NCBI GenBank assembly: GCA_001692895.1
Contig: KV748200.1
Span: 565,343-629,342, forward strand
Direction of reading: 5' to 3'
Origin: Cenococcum geophilum 1.58
Taxonomy: Eukaryota > Ascomycota > Dothideomycetes > Gloniales > Gloniaceae
Length of the DNA stretch: 64,000 nt
Position numbers and translations under genes: made by a program. The notes under the pieces are model-generated. The model was not told where the DNA came from, searched no databases, and worked only from the letters and a program-made list of their open reading frames with translations. This document shows positions 49,801 to 60,699 of the stretch, one piece after another (position 1 is the first letter of the stretch; each line of letters opens with the position of its first letter).

Positions 49801-52800
49801 TAGTAGATCTGACCACTAGTATACTAATTCTTAACTATATAAACCTAGCATTTACGGTGCTTTCTATAAAGAAGGCCGGACTTAATATAATTATAATTGG
49901 AGTTAAAGATCCCAATTAGATTACAAAGCGTAAGAGACTTTATAATTTATAAGATTATATAATATTATATAGAGTTATCTAATATATGTTTATAGGTATA
50001 AGATTTAATAAGGGTAATTTTAAGTCTAACTCTAACCCTAATATTATATAACTGGTGCCAACTAGGAGAAGAACAGACACACTTACCCTAGGTTAAAGTA
50101 GTCACGAGCAGTTAACCCTAAAGTTTACGCTACCTATACCTAAGCAGTTAAATCTAAAGCCTACGTTAACCCTAAAGTCCACGCCACCTATACCTACTAA
50201 TGCATTATCAGCTGTATGGCTAGCTATAATTAAAACTGCTTATAGCTAAACCCGTAGTAGTAAAGACTAGCCCCTACTAGATAAATTAGAGCTCTTAAAA
50301 GGCGTAGATCTAGATAAAGTATAAACATTTAAGATAATGCTATAGGATAAAATAAAAGGATAGTATAATAAATGGCTAAAGTCTAATCGCAAAATGTTTA
50401 TTAATACATTATTTAAGGATATGAATAATAACCCTAACCTAATTTATATTGGGGAAATTAATCTTAACCGTACATAGGAGCGCCGCCACTTTAACGCCTT
50501 AATTAACCTTATTTCGACTAATAAGGAACCGGAAGATAAGCATAAGGATAAAATTAAGGAGGTTAATTAGGAAGTTAATTACCTAAAGAACGTGCGAGAA
50601 GCATATATTAACCCAATATTATAGGTAAAGGCGCTATAGTTCCTCTCGTTTCTATTAACTATTTATAATACTCTTTAAGATATAACCTTCCACTTACATA
50701 GTATAAAAAAGGGTAAAGCTATATAGATATATTAGCTGCTTAGTATTACCTATACTCTTCTTAATTATATAACCCTAGGTAGGACCTTTCTTACGGATAT
50801 AATGGGTTTAGGTAAGATACTTTAAATGCTTTTAATCTAGTATACTGGCGTGTTAATAACTAAGATTAACCTTAACTGGCTTAATTAGAAAAATTAAAAA
50901 GGTAGAGATAAAAGTCTCTACCTTACCCCCAGTATAGATAAACACCCGCAGCCGCCTAACGCCTAATGCCCGAGTTAAATGGATGGTATGCCACAGTGCT
51001 ATTATATTAAGGGAAGTATCGCCAGAAAATTTCTTAACTGGCTAGTAGGACTAACTATATACATTACTAGACAGAATCTACTACCCTAAGTGGTTAAAGA
51101 TATTAAATTATAGTTTAAGACCTTAGAACTAAATAATTTTATTTTTAAAGGTAAATTATAAGTCTATATACGCTATACGGCTTTTATTAAGTCCAGTATA
51201 AAGAAGTATAATTTTACAGATAAAGATAGGGATATTCTTAAACCTATAAAATATAAAGGAGAAGGTAAAGTGGTCTAGTGGAAAATGGACCTAAGATCGG
51301 CTTTGTATCTTATAATTACGACCTTATAAACTTAGGCAATAACCTAGACCGCTTAGGAACAGTATAAAACCATTTTTAATCTCTATAAAGATAGTGGTCC
51401 TTATTATATTATTAGTGGGATTTTTGCTAATAAGTTCTATATAGATAGGTTAGAGATAGGTTATCTAATAAAAATCGCCAAATAAGTGTATAATAATTAA
51501 GCAGTATTTCCTCGCTTTTAACGCCCAGGCCAGTCTTATAAGGACGGTAATAGTAAAATAACCTACTACACCTCTTAACCTTTAGTAGTATTTACTTCTA
51601 GTACGCTAACTAGCAAAGGTTTTATAAGTCTAATTCCCGCCTTAGAAATTTTTAGGGCCCCTAATTAGACGGATTCCCCAAATGCAAAATTAATTAATAA
51701 TTGTAATGTTAAAGCGTTAATTAAATATAAAAAGCTAGGAGTAGCTAATTACTCTTCTCTTCTAAATAAGGTTATTACGGGCTTTAAAGAATACTCCTCT
51801 TTAATTATAAAGGTCTTAATTATACGCAGGATAGGGGAAAACCGATAGTTTAATGGGAGGGTGATTAATAAGCTACTACTAGTCATCTATTAAGACTGCT
51901 ATATAACGAACAATTTAATATTTAAACCGTATATTAAGAAGCTCTAGTATAGAGTATCCCTAGAAGCTTTCAAATAGCTAAATAAAGCTTTTAGACACTG
52001 GAAAGCTAAAGGAAAAAAAGAAAAAGAACCCGTCTTTAATATGGATTAATTTCTAGAGGGAGCCGGTCGCTTATTAAAAATTTTTGCTATTTTTCTAGGC
52101 CTAGCTAAGGTAGGAGATAAGTGGTAGGATATATAGTGGAAGGATAAGATAAAAGTTAGAATAAAGCCAAGGTAGATAGTTAACGAGTTCTATAACAAAA
52201 AATAGGATAAACCTTTGGACAAGAATCTACTTTAGAAGAATTAGAGTATAATTACTAACTCTAGGAAACTAAATAGAATTATAAAATACGTTAATAAAGT
52301 ACTTAAAAGGAATCCTAATAAAAGACTACTATTTAGCAGTTACGAACCAGCGGTATATACGCTATTACGCCTTATAAGTTAGCTATTAGACTAGTAGTAA
52401 ACTGTTACTAATAATATAATATAGTATTTCTATAAAAGGCTCGGCCAGTTTAAATATTTAACTATTTACTAGATAGAGTCTAGAACATTCCTAAAAGACT
52501 AGGAGGATATCTATAAAGCGTTTTATATTCCAATAGGCGGTCCTTACTAGAATAATATAGTCTAGTTTCTTATTATTAACCGAAGAGTTAGAGGAGAGGG
52601 TTTAAATTTGGTTTCTACGTATAGAGTCTATCTACTTAAACCGGCGACAATGGTAGATATAGAGGTATAAGTATTCGGCCGAGCTGCTAGATCTAGATAG
52701 CTAGCGCTAGTAGTTACTGCGTTAATAACGTATAGTATAGATAAGTGGAACCCAATTAATATAGTTATGTTAGCGAGACGTATAATAACTAAAAGGATAA

Positions 52801-52960
52801 TAATTAATAAGTTCTATAAAGTGTTTAAAGCCCAACCTACTTAGTAGGCTGATAATAATGTAATGGAAATAGCGTAGCTGGTGTAGTTAGAGTAGCGACC
52901 CCCTGTAATAAGAGTATGTCTTAGTATAATATACATATATGTAGATAATATGCAACTGTT
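49800..52960 (+). pseudogene. SNF2-family DNA-dependent ATPase remnant
   Basis: SNF2 ATPases translocate on DNA and remodel chromatin or DNA-protein complexes. The plus-strand frame contains an N-terminal Lys/Pro-rich part with a repeated TLKxTLPIPxxLNLKPTL segment (about 50110-50210). Motif I follows in NYITLGRTFLTDIMGLGKILQML (50760-50830; Walker A DEMGLGKT changed to DIMGLGKI at 50796-50819). The C-terminal helicase lobe has FYKRLGQFKYL (about 52430), motif V GEGLNLVSTYRVYLLKPATM (about 52587-52650) and motif VI VFGRAARSRQ (about 52670-52705). Stops are TAA/TAG at Gln sites. The DEAH box could not be placed. Carriage by the giant transposon is seen directly; its role there is unknown. The start is approximate. 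Confidence 0.7.
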
Positions 52961-53400
52961 TAATATTTTATAATATATTATCTTAGTATTAACTACCTTA
53001 TAACTAACTAAACCTTAAAAAGTTTAAATTTTGTCTAAATTAATATTACTCCAGCTACTAACTACCTTAACACCTATTAAGTAATCTAGCCTATAACCCT
53101 ACTAACTCTCGTTCCTAATATATATTAATAATTCCTATTAAGGTATATCCTTTTTACTAATAGACTATATATATATGCTATCTTTATTATTTTAAAAGCC
53201 TAATTAGTATATAAGAGGATTATCCCATAACTAAAGCTTCCTTTATATCTTAAATTGTTATAAGAAGTAAGATGGCATTAGAATAAATAAACTAACGTTT
53301 ATAACTACCGCTTTCGTCTACTAATTATACAGTTGCAGCGTATATACGTAGTTGTCTGCTATAAGGGGGAACCATTAGTGGTGGTTTTTGAGATCTTACT
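52960..53400. other. AT-rich spacer
   Basis: This is AT-rich sequence after the SNF2 gene. No gene or repeat was recognised. Confidence 0.5.
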
Positions 53401-54345
53401 ATCCCGTGTAAAACTTTTACTACTGCCTATAATGTCTTAACGACCACTAGCTCCTACCCGCACGCTATGCGACATTTATACAAAATCCCTAACGGCGAAG
53501 AAAAGCGTACCCTAATTATTCTATTTAATCTACCTCCTACCTTTTTTTATTAGTGTAAGATATCGAATTAACCTATAATATAATGCTGACTAGAATAATT
53601 AGCAAACCTAGCTCTACTAAACAAATGTGCTTAATTATAAGGACCGAAACCCTATTGCTATTAAGCTTATTATACTGCAAAATAAAAGGGCTATTATTGA
53701 TATTAGTACGTTTTAAAGGCACTTTATTAGCCGGCACTAATAGATATAAGTTAATGGACTACCTACTACTTTATATTTAACGGTTTTAAAAATAATAGGG
53801 CAAAATATACTGTTATTTGTCGTGCTCTTACTAATTATAACATTTAATTTATTATAGGCTAGAAATTTGACCTTAAAGATAAGCGAAAGGTAGACTTTTG
53901 GAATATATTAGATATATTACAAACAAAACCTTTATATAACCTACCCGTATTAGAATACCTTAATAGTAGTACTATACCGTTGGATTTCGCTATTAGGTAT
54001 TAGTAACCAAGCAACCTTAAATCTTCCCCTTATTGCCTGGCCCTAAGCCTTATTACGTTACTAAGACTTATTGCATCGTTAAGTTTCATTATATTGCCGC
54101 CGAGCCTCATTACATTGCCGAGCCTTATTATATTATTGAGTCTTATTACGTCGCCGAGCCTTATCACATCGCCGAGCCTTATTGTATCATTAAGTCTCAT
54201 CATATTGCCGAGTTTTATTGCATCGCCGTCGAGCCTTATTACGTTATTGAGCCCTATTGCATCGCCGCCGAGCCTCCTAGCTAGATTGAGCAATTGGACG
54301 TCGCGTATTTAACTCCCAGGCGTAGCGGATTCGATTCCCACTTAT
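53400..54345 (+). pseudogene. Unidentified small gene ending in a repeat tail
   Basis: A plus-strand frame can be followed from ATG 53471 (MRHLYKIPNGEEKRTLIILF) with TAA/TAG stops. It reads VICRALTNYN and FDLKDKRKVDFWNILDILQT. It ends in a low-complexity tail of repeated PSLIT(S/L) units encoded by an 18-bp minisatellite (54044-54275). I do not recognise the protein. A 65-codon ORF at 53583-53780 lies in another frame and is probably a by-product. Confidence 0.3.
54044..54275. repeat. 18-bp minisatellite
   Basis: About 12-13 units of GCCGAGCCTTATTACATC, some with an extra GCC triplet, with C/T and G/A differences between units. Because 18 and 21 are multiples of three, all six frames stay partly open. 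This explains the three overlapping ORFs here. Confidence 0.9.
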
Positions 54346-54346
54346 C
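54297..54346 (+). other. tRNA-like T-arm / B-box remnant
   Basis: GCGGATTCGATTCCCACT matches a pol III B box (GGTTCGANNCC with one RIP-type change) and could form a T arm before TATCGCGC. A D-arm-like AGCAATTGGA precedes it, but no good anticodon stem forms. It could be a tRNA relic or the head of a SINE, followed by (TTAAAAATA)n-like sequence. Confidence 0.3.
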
Positions 54347-54554
54347 GCGCATTAAAAATATTAAAAATATTAAAAAAGAAGGTCGTTTCCTATTAAATTA
54401 GGCGTTAGTAAGGCTCTAAATTAAGCTTATATTTTTATACGTGTCCCGCAACGCCCAAAGTTATATATTTAACAAAATCTTAGCACTATATACTAAGCAT
54501 ATCGGCTCTTTTACGTTAAGTTTTAATTATATTAGGCTAGCTCTAAATTATAGC

Positions 54555-55150
54555 AAGAGGCAGAATATACTATACCACTACGCCACAAGGACTTTGGAAT
54601 GTAATCTTATAAATTTAACTAAATTATAACCCCTTCCTAAACCTTATGATTAAACCAGATCCTTAGGGAGAAATCCCTGCATTAAATCTTAGGGAACATT
54701 TAGTTGCGACTTTAGATTAAATCTAAAGGCCGCAGAATATATCCGAGCTAAAGCTCAAATCTAATTCTAACGCGATCGTTTAGTTAATCTAGCAACTTTC
54801 TAATCCGAAAGCTCCTCTAAATCGGCAAGCGCGTTAAATTCGCAAGCTATACTGTATATAGAATCTAAATTTATAAATATAGGGTATCTTTGTTACTATA
54901 GTGGCTACTATAGCAACGGGGGCGCTATATTTTAGTAAGTAGTTAATTTGCTATATCTCTACTATTGCAGTAGCAAGGCACCTTAAGTTTAATACCACAC
55001 TAAGTATTATAACTTTCCTATAGTGACTAAGCAACCCTAAACTAAAGCAATTATAGAACTTACCATGCCACTGCGCCGCAAAGGCCCTTAGTTATAGTCT
55101 TATGAATTTAATTAAAATATAAACACCTTCCTAAATCTAACAATTAAATA
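54555..55150 (-). repeat. Two copies of a tRNA-like (A-box) repeat
   Basis: Segments 54555-54660 and 55033-55150 are related. On the minus strand both read AGGAAGG, a ~60-bp AT-rich part, then GTGGCGTAGTGGTATAGTAT (54591-54572) or GCGGCGCAGTGGCATGGTAA. These match the tRNA A-box pattern TRGYNNAGTGG. They may be tRNA-derived SINE copies or tRNA relics. Clear B boxes were not found at the expected spacing. Confidence 0.4.
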
Positions 55151-55339
55151 TTTCTATATATAACACTATACTAAGAATCACGATATAGATTGCTCAGACA
55201 TGGCTTTACTATAATACAACAGCTCTACGCCAATTAATTAATCTATAAGAGATTTAGGTAGTAAAATTACTGCTAAGAGTTACTGCCCGGATCCTAGCCG
55301 ACAAATACCTATAACTATAATCTTAGTAAATAGCAAAAA

Positions 55340-55740
55340 GTATATAGCAGTACCGAGATAATAGTAGGATAATATAAGATAATAATAGGATAATATAATA
55401 TAATGGCAGGACAATAATAGGACAATATAATATAATGGTAGGATAATAATAGGATAATATAATATAATAGCAGGACAATAGTAGGACAATGTTAGGACAA
55501 TATAACACAATGGTAGGGCAATAATAGGATAATATAATATAATAGTAGGACAATATAATACAATAGCAGGATAATATAACATAATGGCAGGATAATATAA
55601 CATAATGGCAGGACAATATGATATAATAGCAGAATAATGTAATATAATAGTAGGACAATATAGGACAATATAGGACAATATAATGTAATGGTAGAACAAT
55701 AGCAGGACAATATAAGACAATATGAAAAAATAAAATATAA
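55340..55740. repeat. AGGACAATATAATATAATGG minisatellite
   Basis: Roughly 400 bp of imperfect tandem units of 10-30 bp (AGGACAATA, ATAATATAATAGC) with dense A/G and C/T variation. It abuts the broken end of the ZNFX1-like gene. Three overlapping minus-strand ORFs of 72-147 codons, rich in LSYYIIL repeats, are products of this array and not genes. Confidence 0.9.
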
Positions 55741-55779
55741 GATATAAAAAGAGGGAGCCCTAACACTTCCTCTTCTTCT

Positions 55780-57100
55780 TACTCCTACGGCCCTGGCGCC
55801 TAATATAGTGTAATATCGTCTATCTATATAAGCGATAGTATTAAGACGGTTAGAAGTACTAGGAAATTTTATAAAGTATATATTACTTTAAGCAATATAC
55901 CTAAATAACTAGTCTAGTGTATGGTTTGTATAACATATAACAATAACGGGGGGATCTTCTATTATTATATTGCTAAGCAACGCCTTTAAAGCTACGTTTT
56001 TCTAGTGCTTAGAGGTCTTTGGATTATTGCAAAACGCTTTATAAAAACTTATTTTAGTGTAGTGGCTTAAGATTTATTAAGCCCTATAGTAGTTATATTT
56101 AACTAGTCTTTAAAAATATAAATATTCTTAAATAAGGAAGTATTTTTAATAGCTATAATTAAACTAAGATCCGTATAAGGCTTATTTATAACGTATTATA
56201 GTGCTTTAATATTTTATTAAATTTAAACAAGGTATTCTAATAACGGGAATCTATTAGTAGTTAGATATCTTCTTATTTAGAAAACATTATATACTTACGG
56301 CTCTCTTATTAGCTTTTATAATGCCAATATAGTATAGTAACTGACTTTATAAAATCTAGTTTATTCCTTAACTATTGTCTATAATATAGATGAGTTAATC
56401 TTAATATCTTTAGGTCTTAAAGAATAAGTTAACCTCTAGGGGATTCTATTCTAATACAGCTAATAGTTTCGCCGCTACTGTTACGAGTATATATTTTGTT
56501 CGAAAATTATTAGTCTTAAGAGTTAAAGCAACTAGAGACCTAGCAACTAGTCTTTTTAACTAATCCTAACAGATTATCTTTCCTACTCTCCTAAGTAAGA
56601 ATACCACGCAGATTACTAGCCCTTAAGGTAAAAATATTACTAAGCTAGTATGGACCTTATAGATATTAGGGGATAACTACTTTAGAATTATAGCATGCTT
56701 ACCTATTTATATATACCGACTCTATTACTATATCCATATTTTAGTAAACTAAAAAGGGTCTGCTTTAATTTAACCTACTACCTCTCTTAACGGTTTAATT
56801 GTGTCTTCTCTTAAAAGATTGTATTAAGAGCTTAGATACTCCTTTATTAAGCCATATAGACCTAAAATCTTATTAACTTATAGTAGAATATCTCCATTTT
56901 CGCTGATGATATTCTAGCCCTTATTAGGGATATTAAGTATTTTAGTAGAGGTCGGGACCTTTAATCGTGCTAACTAGGCTCTACCAGTTATGGGCTAACT
57001 GGGTATCTTAAAGTATTAGTAAATATAGTTACTAGTATATATTAAGCTGCCTAAAAAGGATTTATGTATATAGAACTATAGCACTATAGCTTAGAGGCTA
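55780..57100 (-). pseudogene. ZNFX1/NFX1-like SF1 helicase, truncated
   Basis: ZNFX1-type proteins are UPF1-like SF1 helicases; fission yeast Hrr1 and nematode/animal ZNFX1 act in RNA silencing. On the minus strand from about 57100 the frame reads LARLKVPTSTKILNIPNKG, then the hallmark EYLSS-YNLLREDTIKPLRE (about 56830-56790; family pattern YL...FRLLREDA..PLR). It continues with SIVALTLKTNNF and AKLLAVLE near 56490. After a gap it reads RFAIIQRPLSTRKT (about 56035-55993; Walker A GPPGTGKT with G-to-A and C-to-T lesions), ALKALLSNIIIEDPPVIVICYTNHTLDQLFRYIA (in two parts, about 55985-55890). The second RecA lobe and the NFX1 zinc fingers are missing; the frame ends at the minisatellite. Two short frame changes were needed. 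Confidence 0.65.
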
Positions 57101-57530
57101 TATGCGTATTATTATACGTAGTATAATATAATAAATATATAATAAATATATAAAAAAAAAAGTATTAACGAATCTGGGTGCTAAATTAAGCTTATAAATG
57201 GAGACGTAAAAGGGATAGGAGGTTATAAGTCTGGGTAGTATGGCGGGTAAAGAAGCGTTCGCTAATACGCTTATTTATTTCTTATAAGATATTTAACTAA
57301 TTGTTTTATATAATAACTAAACAATATACCTGTCTACATAATTCTGTATATTAGTCTTAGCGCGTAATTAAGACGTCTTTCCTGCCGTACCTCCCCTAAC
57401 ACTTTTGGAATTATAGCACTAATAATAGACCTAAGCCATGACACTAAAGATACTCTTAAGTAAGATTTAGGGCTTACGAACGAACAATACAATACAATCT
57501 ACTATAATATTGAAATTAAAATGTTGACGC
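57100..57530. other. Divergent intergenic region
   Basis: This lies between the minus-strand helicase start and a plus-strand gene, so it may hold both promoters. It contains an ATAATAAATATATAATAAATATAT repeat-like stretch near 57125-57150 and nothing else that I recognise. Confidence 0.4.
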
Positions 57531-57589
57531 GCGGGCTCCTTAGATAGCCACTACACTCCCTTATAAGTAAGGTATAAATACGGCAAATA

Positions 57590-59640
57590 TTAAATGAAAT
57601 CTCTAACGAATTCCTATCTATGTTTCTAGGTTTACCTAAGAACCTACGTACTAAATATGTTAAATAGCTTACCTAGCGCTATAGCTATAACGCGACGCGT
57701 TAAATAAACAAAACGGCTTTTATTAGGTAAATTATAATAGGCAACCTAGTACTCCTATACTCCGCTATTATATATTATCCACTGGCTAGTATACTAAAGG
57801 CAATAAGGCAGGAGGGAATACTAAGGTTATATAGAATAATAATAATACTAATCTGGCAGGCAGCTGACGAAGAGCTAATAATTATCCTAACCCGAAAGCT
57901 AGCGACTAGTAAGAATAACGCTCTAGATATACACGTTAATAATCTAAGCTTTAATATATTTGTAGATATGCTAGGCTAGGATATTAACTTTAACCCTAAA
58001 AGCGAAACGCTTTGCTACTACGTTGGCGATAAGATAGCTAGAGGACGAATTTAGCTTATAAATGAAGAGAAATGGCGTAGTGCGGTTAAGGATATGTTTC
58101 TATAAGAAATAGATAGGTTTTTATTTATAATAGAATAAAGAAGAACAAGTAGGTTACTGCTTAAAGTTAAGCCAGCGTCACTAACTTATATTTATAGTCT
58201 GCGCTGCCAGCTAAGAACGATGCAATTACTTACCCTCTATTTCCGTACCCTTACCTTCACTAAATAACTTATACTCTATATATATAAGAATAGGTAAAAC
58301 TAGTAAACGGGTTAATACTAAGGCGATACTTAACCTATAGCTGTCCCAAAAAACCTCTCCTAGTTAAAAAAGAGCCCTTACTCTACGCCTTAACCCGCAA
58401 CAGAAAAGGCAAAGGCAACTATAACCGCAGTATAGATTATGCGCCTTAAAGCCACTGCTTTATCTAGAATACTTACTAGTTTAATAGATTACTATATATA
58501 AAGGTAGACGGCTTAATAGAGCCCCTTAGTATACTATTAGGCGAGGGAGTCTTAAAATAATATAACCTAAGATATTCTTATAACTTATCCAGCATTCTTA
58601 AAACGCTTAAGGGGATTAGACGATAAAGCCTAAGGTTTATACCCATTCTTTTTAGTAAACTTATTAGGGTAATATATATTAATACTGTCCCTGGCTCGCT
58701 CTTAGTATCTAATACCCAATCCTTATATCTATGCTTGCGCTTTCCTTACTATTCTGTTAAATTTAATTGCTATTACAATACATATATAGGGGATAGGTTG
58801 GGCTTACTATAGGCTAGTAGGGTTAATAACGCGGAAGAATGACGTTGGATATTTATGGTAGAAATACTAGGTGTTGTATAAGGGTGTAGAATATAGCGAT
58901 ATAACTATATAGAAGTGTAATTACTATCCTATATGCCGCCTGTGCCTACCCTAGCATTATTTATACTAGCGAGCTGCACGGATAAGGTGGATAAGCTTTA
59001 CTTTAAACGTAAGACGGGTGTTAAACCTAGTATATGTAGACTAGAATAAGGTATAGGATCTAAAAGCTAGCGCCCTAGGTGGGTAAAGTGGTTTAATAAG
59101 GTACCTCCCTATTAAATTTAGACACGAGCCTTACCAGCCTACTGCTTTTATTGCCGGGATTAACGTTTAACCTTTTATATACGTATACCGTATCTACTAA
59201 GGGATATGCTAATAAAATAAAACAGTTTCGTGTATAATAGCAAATAGTATTAGATAATCTTTAACTATATAATAATGTTTTCTTAACTACTAACTTAACG
59301 CGAGTTAATAGGTTATAGTTATAGCTTAACCGTAACCGGTTAGAACTAGCAGCTAATTATAATAAATACACCCCTATTTAAGTCATTTATAAGTACTATA
59401 GTAATAATACTCCTACTAATACTGCTATTAGTCTAATATATACCATACTAGTATACATTCTTTTAAGTTATTAATCTATATACACCCTAGATATTATAGA
59501 AACAGCTATAAGGTAACCTATTCTAGCTATAAGCTATACCTTCTACTAACTAGGCAAATATAGGAGTGTTACTATAGTAGGTAAATATAAAAACGCGTTA
59601 TTAAACACTTAAACTAGTAGTAAGAACCCTACTTTAAGTT
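57590..59640 (+). pseudogene. Unidentified gene in the giant element (1)
   Basis: A plus-strand frame begins near 57594 (LNEISNEFLSMFLGLPKNLR). It reads for about 700 bases with only TAA/TAG stops (for example NNALDIHVNNLSFNIFVDML and VKDMFL...EIDRFLFIIE). Further readable stretches to about 59640 include LLLLPGLTFNLLYTYTVSTK and ELAANYNKYTPI. Hydrophobic and Lys/Arg-rich segments alternate. No catalytic motif or zinc cluster was recognised. It may be one gene with introns or two adjacent ones. It is presumably a passenger of the transposon. Confidence 0.35.
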
Positions 59641-59761
59641 AATATAGAATAAGAAAATGAGGACAACTGGTATAATTAACCTTATGTCTCTACCTAGCCT
59701 ACTACTAGGAGTTGCCCACGTCCTAGCTAACGGAAGGAAGAACGCGCTAATAGAGAATGAG

Positions 59762-59833
59762 TATGTGGAACCTAGCTAGGACAAGTATATAAAACCCAGC
59801 TAGAATAAGCACGTGGAACCTAGCCAGAACGAG
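59762..59833. repeat. Three 24-bp tandem repeats
   Basis: Units start at 59762, 59786 and 59810 with the pattern YRTGGAACCTAGCTAGGACAAG. 24 bp is a multiple of three, so it could encode an 8-residue repeat. Confidence 0.9.
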
Positions 59834-59850
59834 CAATATTATAACTTTAG

Positions 59851-60156
59851 TCTAGTTATATCTGGGTGTGGAGAGAAGTAGGCATATAATAGACCCTATT
59901 AACGTCAAATATAATATATTAAGCTGGCTAACAATATATAGAATGTATATAGCCGCCTCTAGCTTAAAAGGGTAATATCTAATAATAAGAATAGCGACTC
60001 TAGTCTAGTTATATCTAGGCATAGAAAGGAGTAGGCATATAATAGACCCTATTAACGTTATATATAATATATTAAGCTGGCTAACAATATATAGAATATA
60101 TATGGCCGCCTCCGGCCAAAAAGGGTAATCTTTAATGATAAGGATAGTGACTGTAA
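59851..60156. repeat. Two 153-bp tandem repeats
   Basis: Units start at 59851 and 60004 and share CATATAATAGACCCTATTAA and TTAAGCTGGCTAACAATATA. Differences are mostly transitions, consistent with RIP acting on a tandem duplication. Confidence 0.9.
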
Positions 60157-60455
60157 GTCTACACCTGCTTCTTCTATAAAATAATAGTAACTAAATATTA
60201 ATAAATCTACTAAATCTGTTAATAATCTAGTAGTAAAACTAGCTTAGTTAAAGACGCGAAGTCTTAATCTTTTAGTTAAGGTAGGTTATACCTTTATATA
60301 TAACCGGAGTCTAACTACAATACTTAATAGTCTCCTTTACTATTTAGCACTTAGCGAGCCTTAGTAAATAAAATACTCTCTTTACTATCTAACCGCCCAC
60401 CGCTATAAAAAGTAGCATCTTCGCAATATACCTCTAGCTCTTAACGATTATATAT

Positions 60456-60575
60456 TAGTTTAAAATACTCTCCTACGCGTCTAATCCGTACCTTACCGTG
60501 TAAATAATTGCGTGCTAGTTTAAAATACTCTTTTATACGCCCAATCCAAACCTTATCGCATAAATAACCAACATT
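60456..60575. repeat. Two 60-bp tandem repeats
   Basis: Units start at 60456 and 60516 with TAGTTTAAAATACTC, then CCAATCC/CTAATCC and RTAAATAA. Their function is unknown. Confidence 0.85.
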
Positions 60576-60699
60576 TGGCTTTATATTCTCCCTAGTAAGC
60601 CATATTTACCTAAACCCTAATATAGCTTCGTCCACGAAATAAGTGACTTCCCTTTAACATAGAGTATACTAATCTAGTATTCGATCTAAAGGGGACCTA

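Noticed and set aside
54030..54312. Overlapping ORFs on both strands
   Set aside because: They arise because the 18/21-bp minisatellite preserves frame on both strands.
54572..54640. Functional tRNA gene
   Set aside because: Only an A-box-like match is present; no anticodon stem or B box at the right spacing was found.
55280..55766. Three overlapping minus-strand ORFs up to 147 codons
   Set aside because: They are translations of the ATAATATAATGG minisatellite in three frames and show only LSYYIIL-type repeats.
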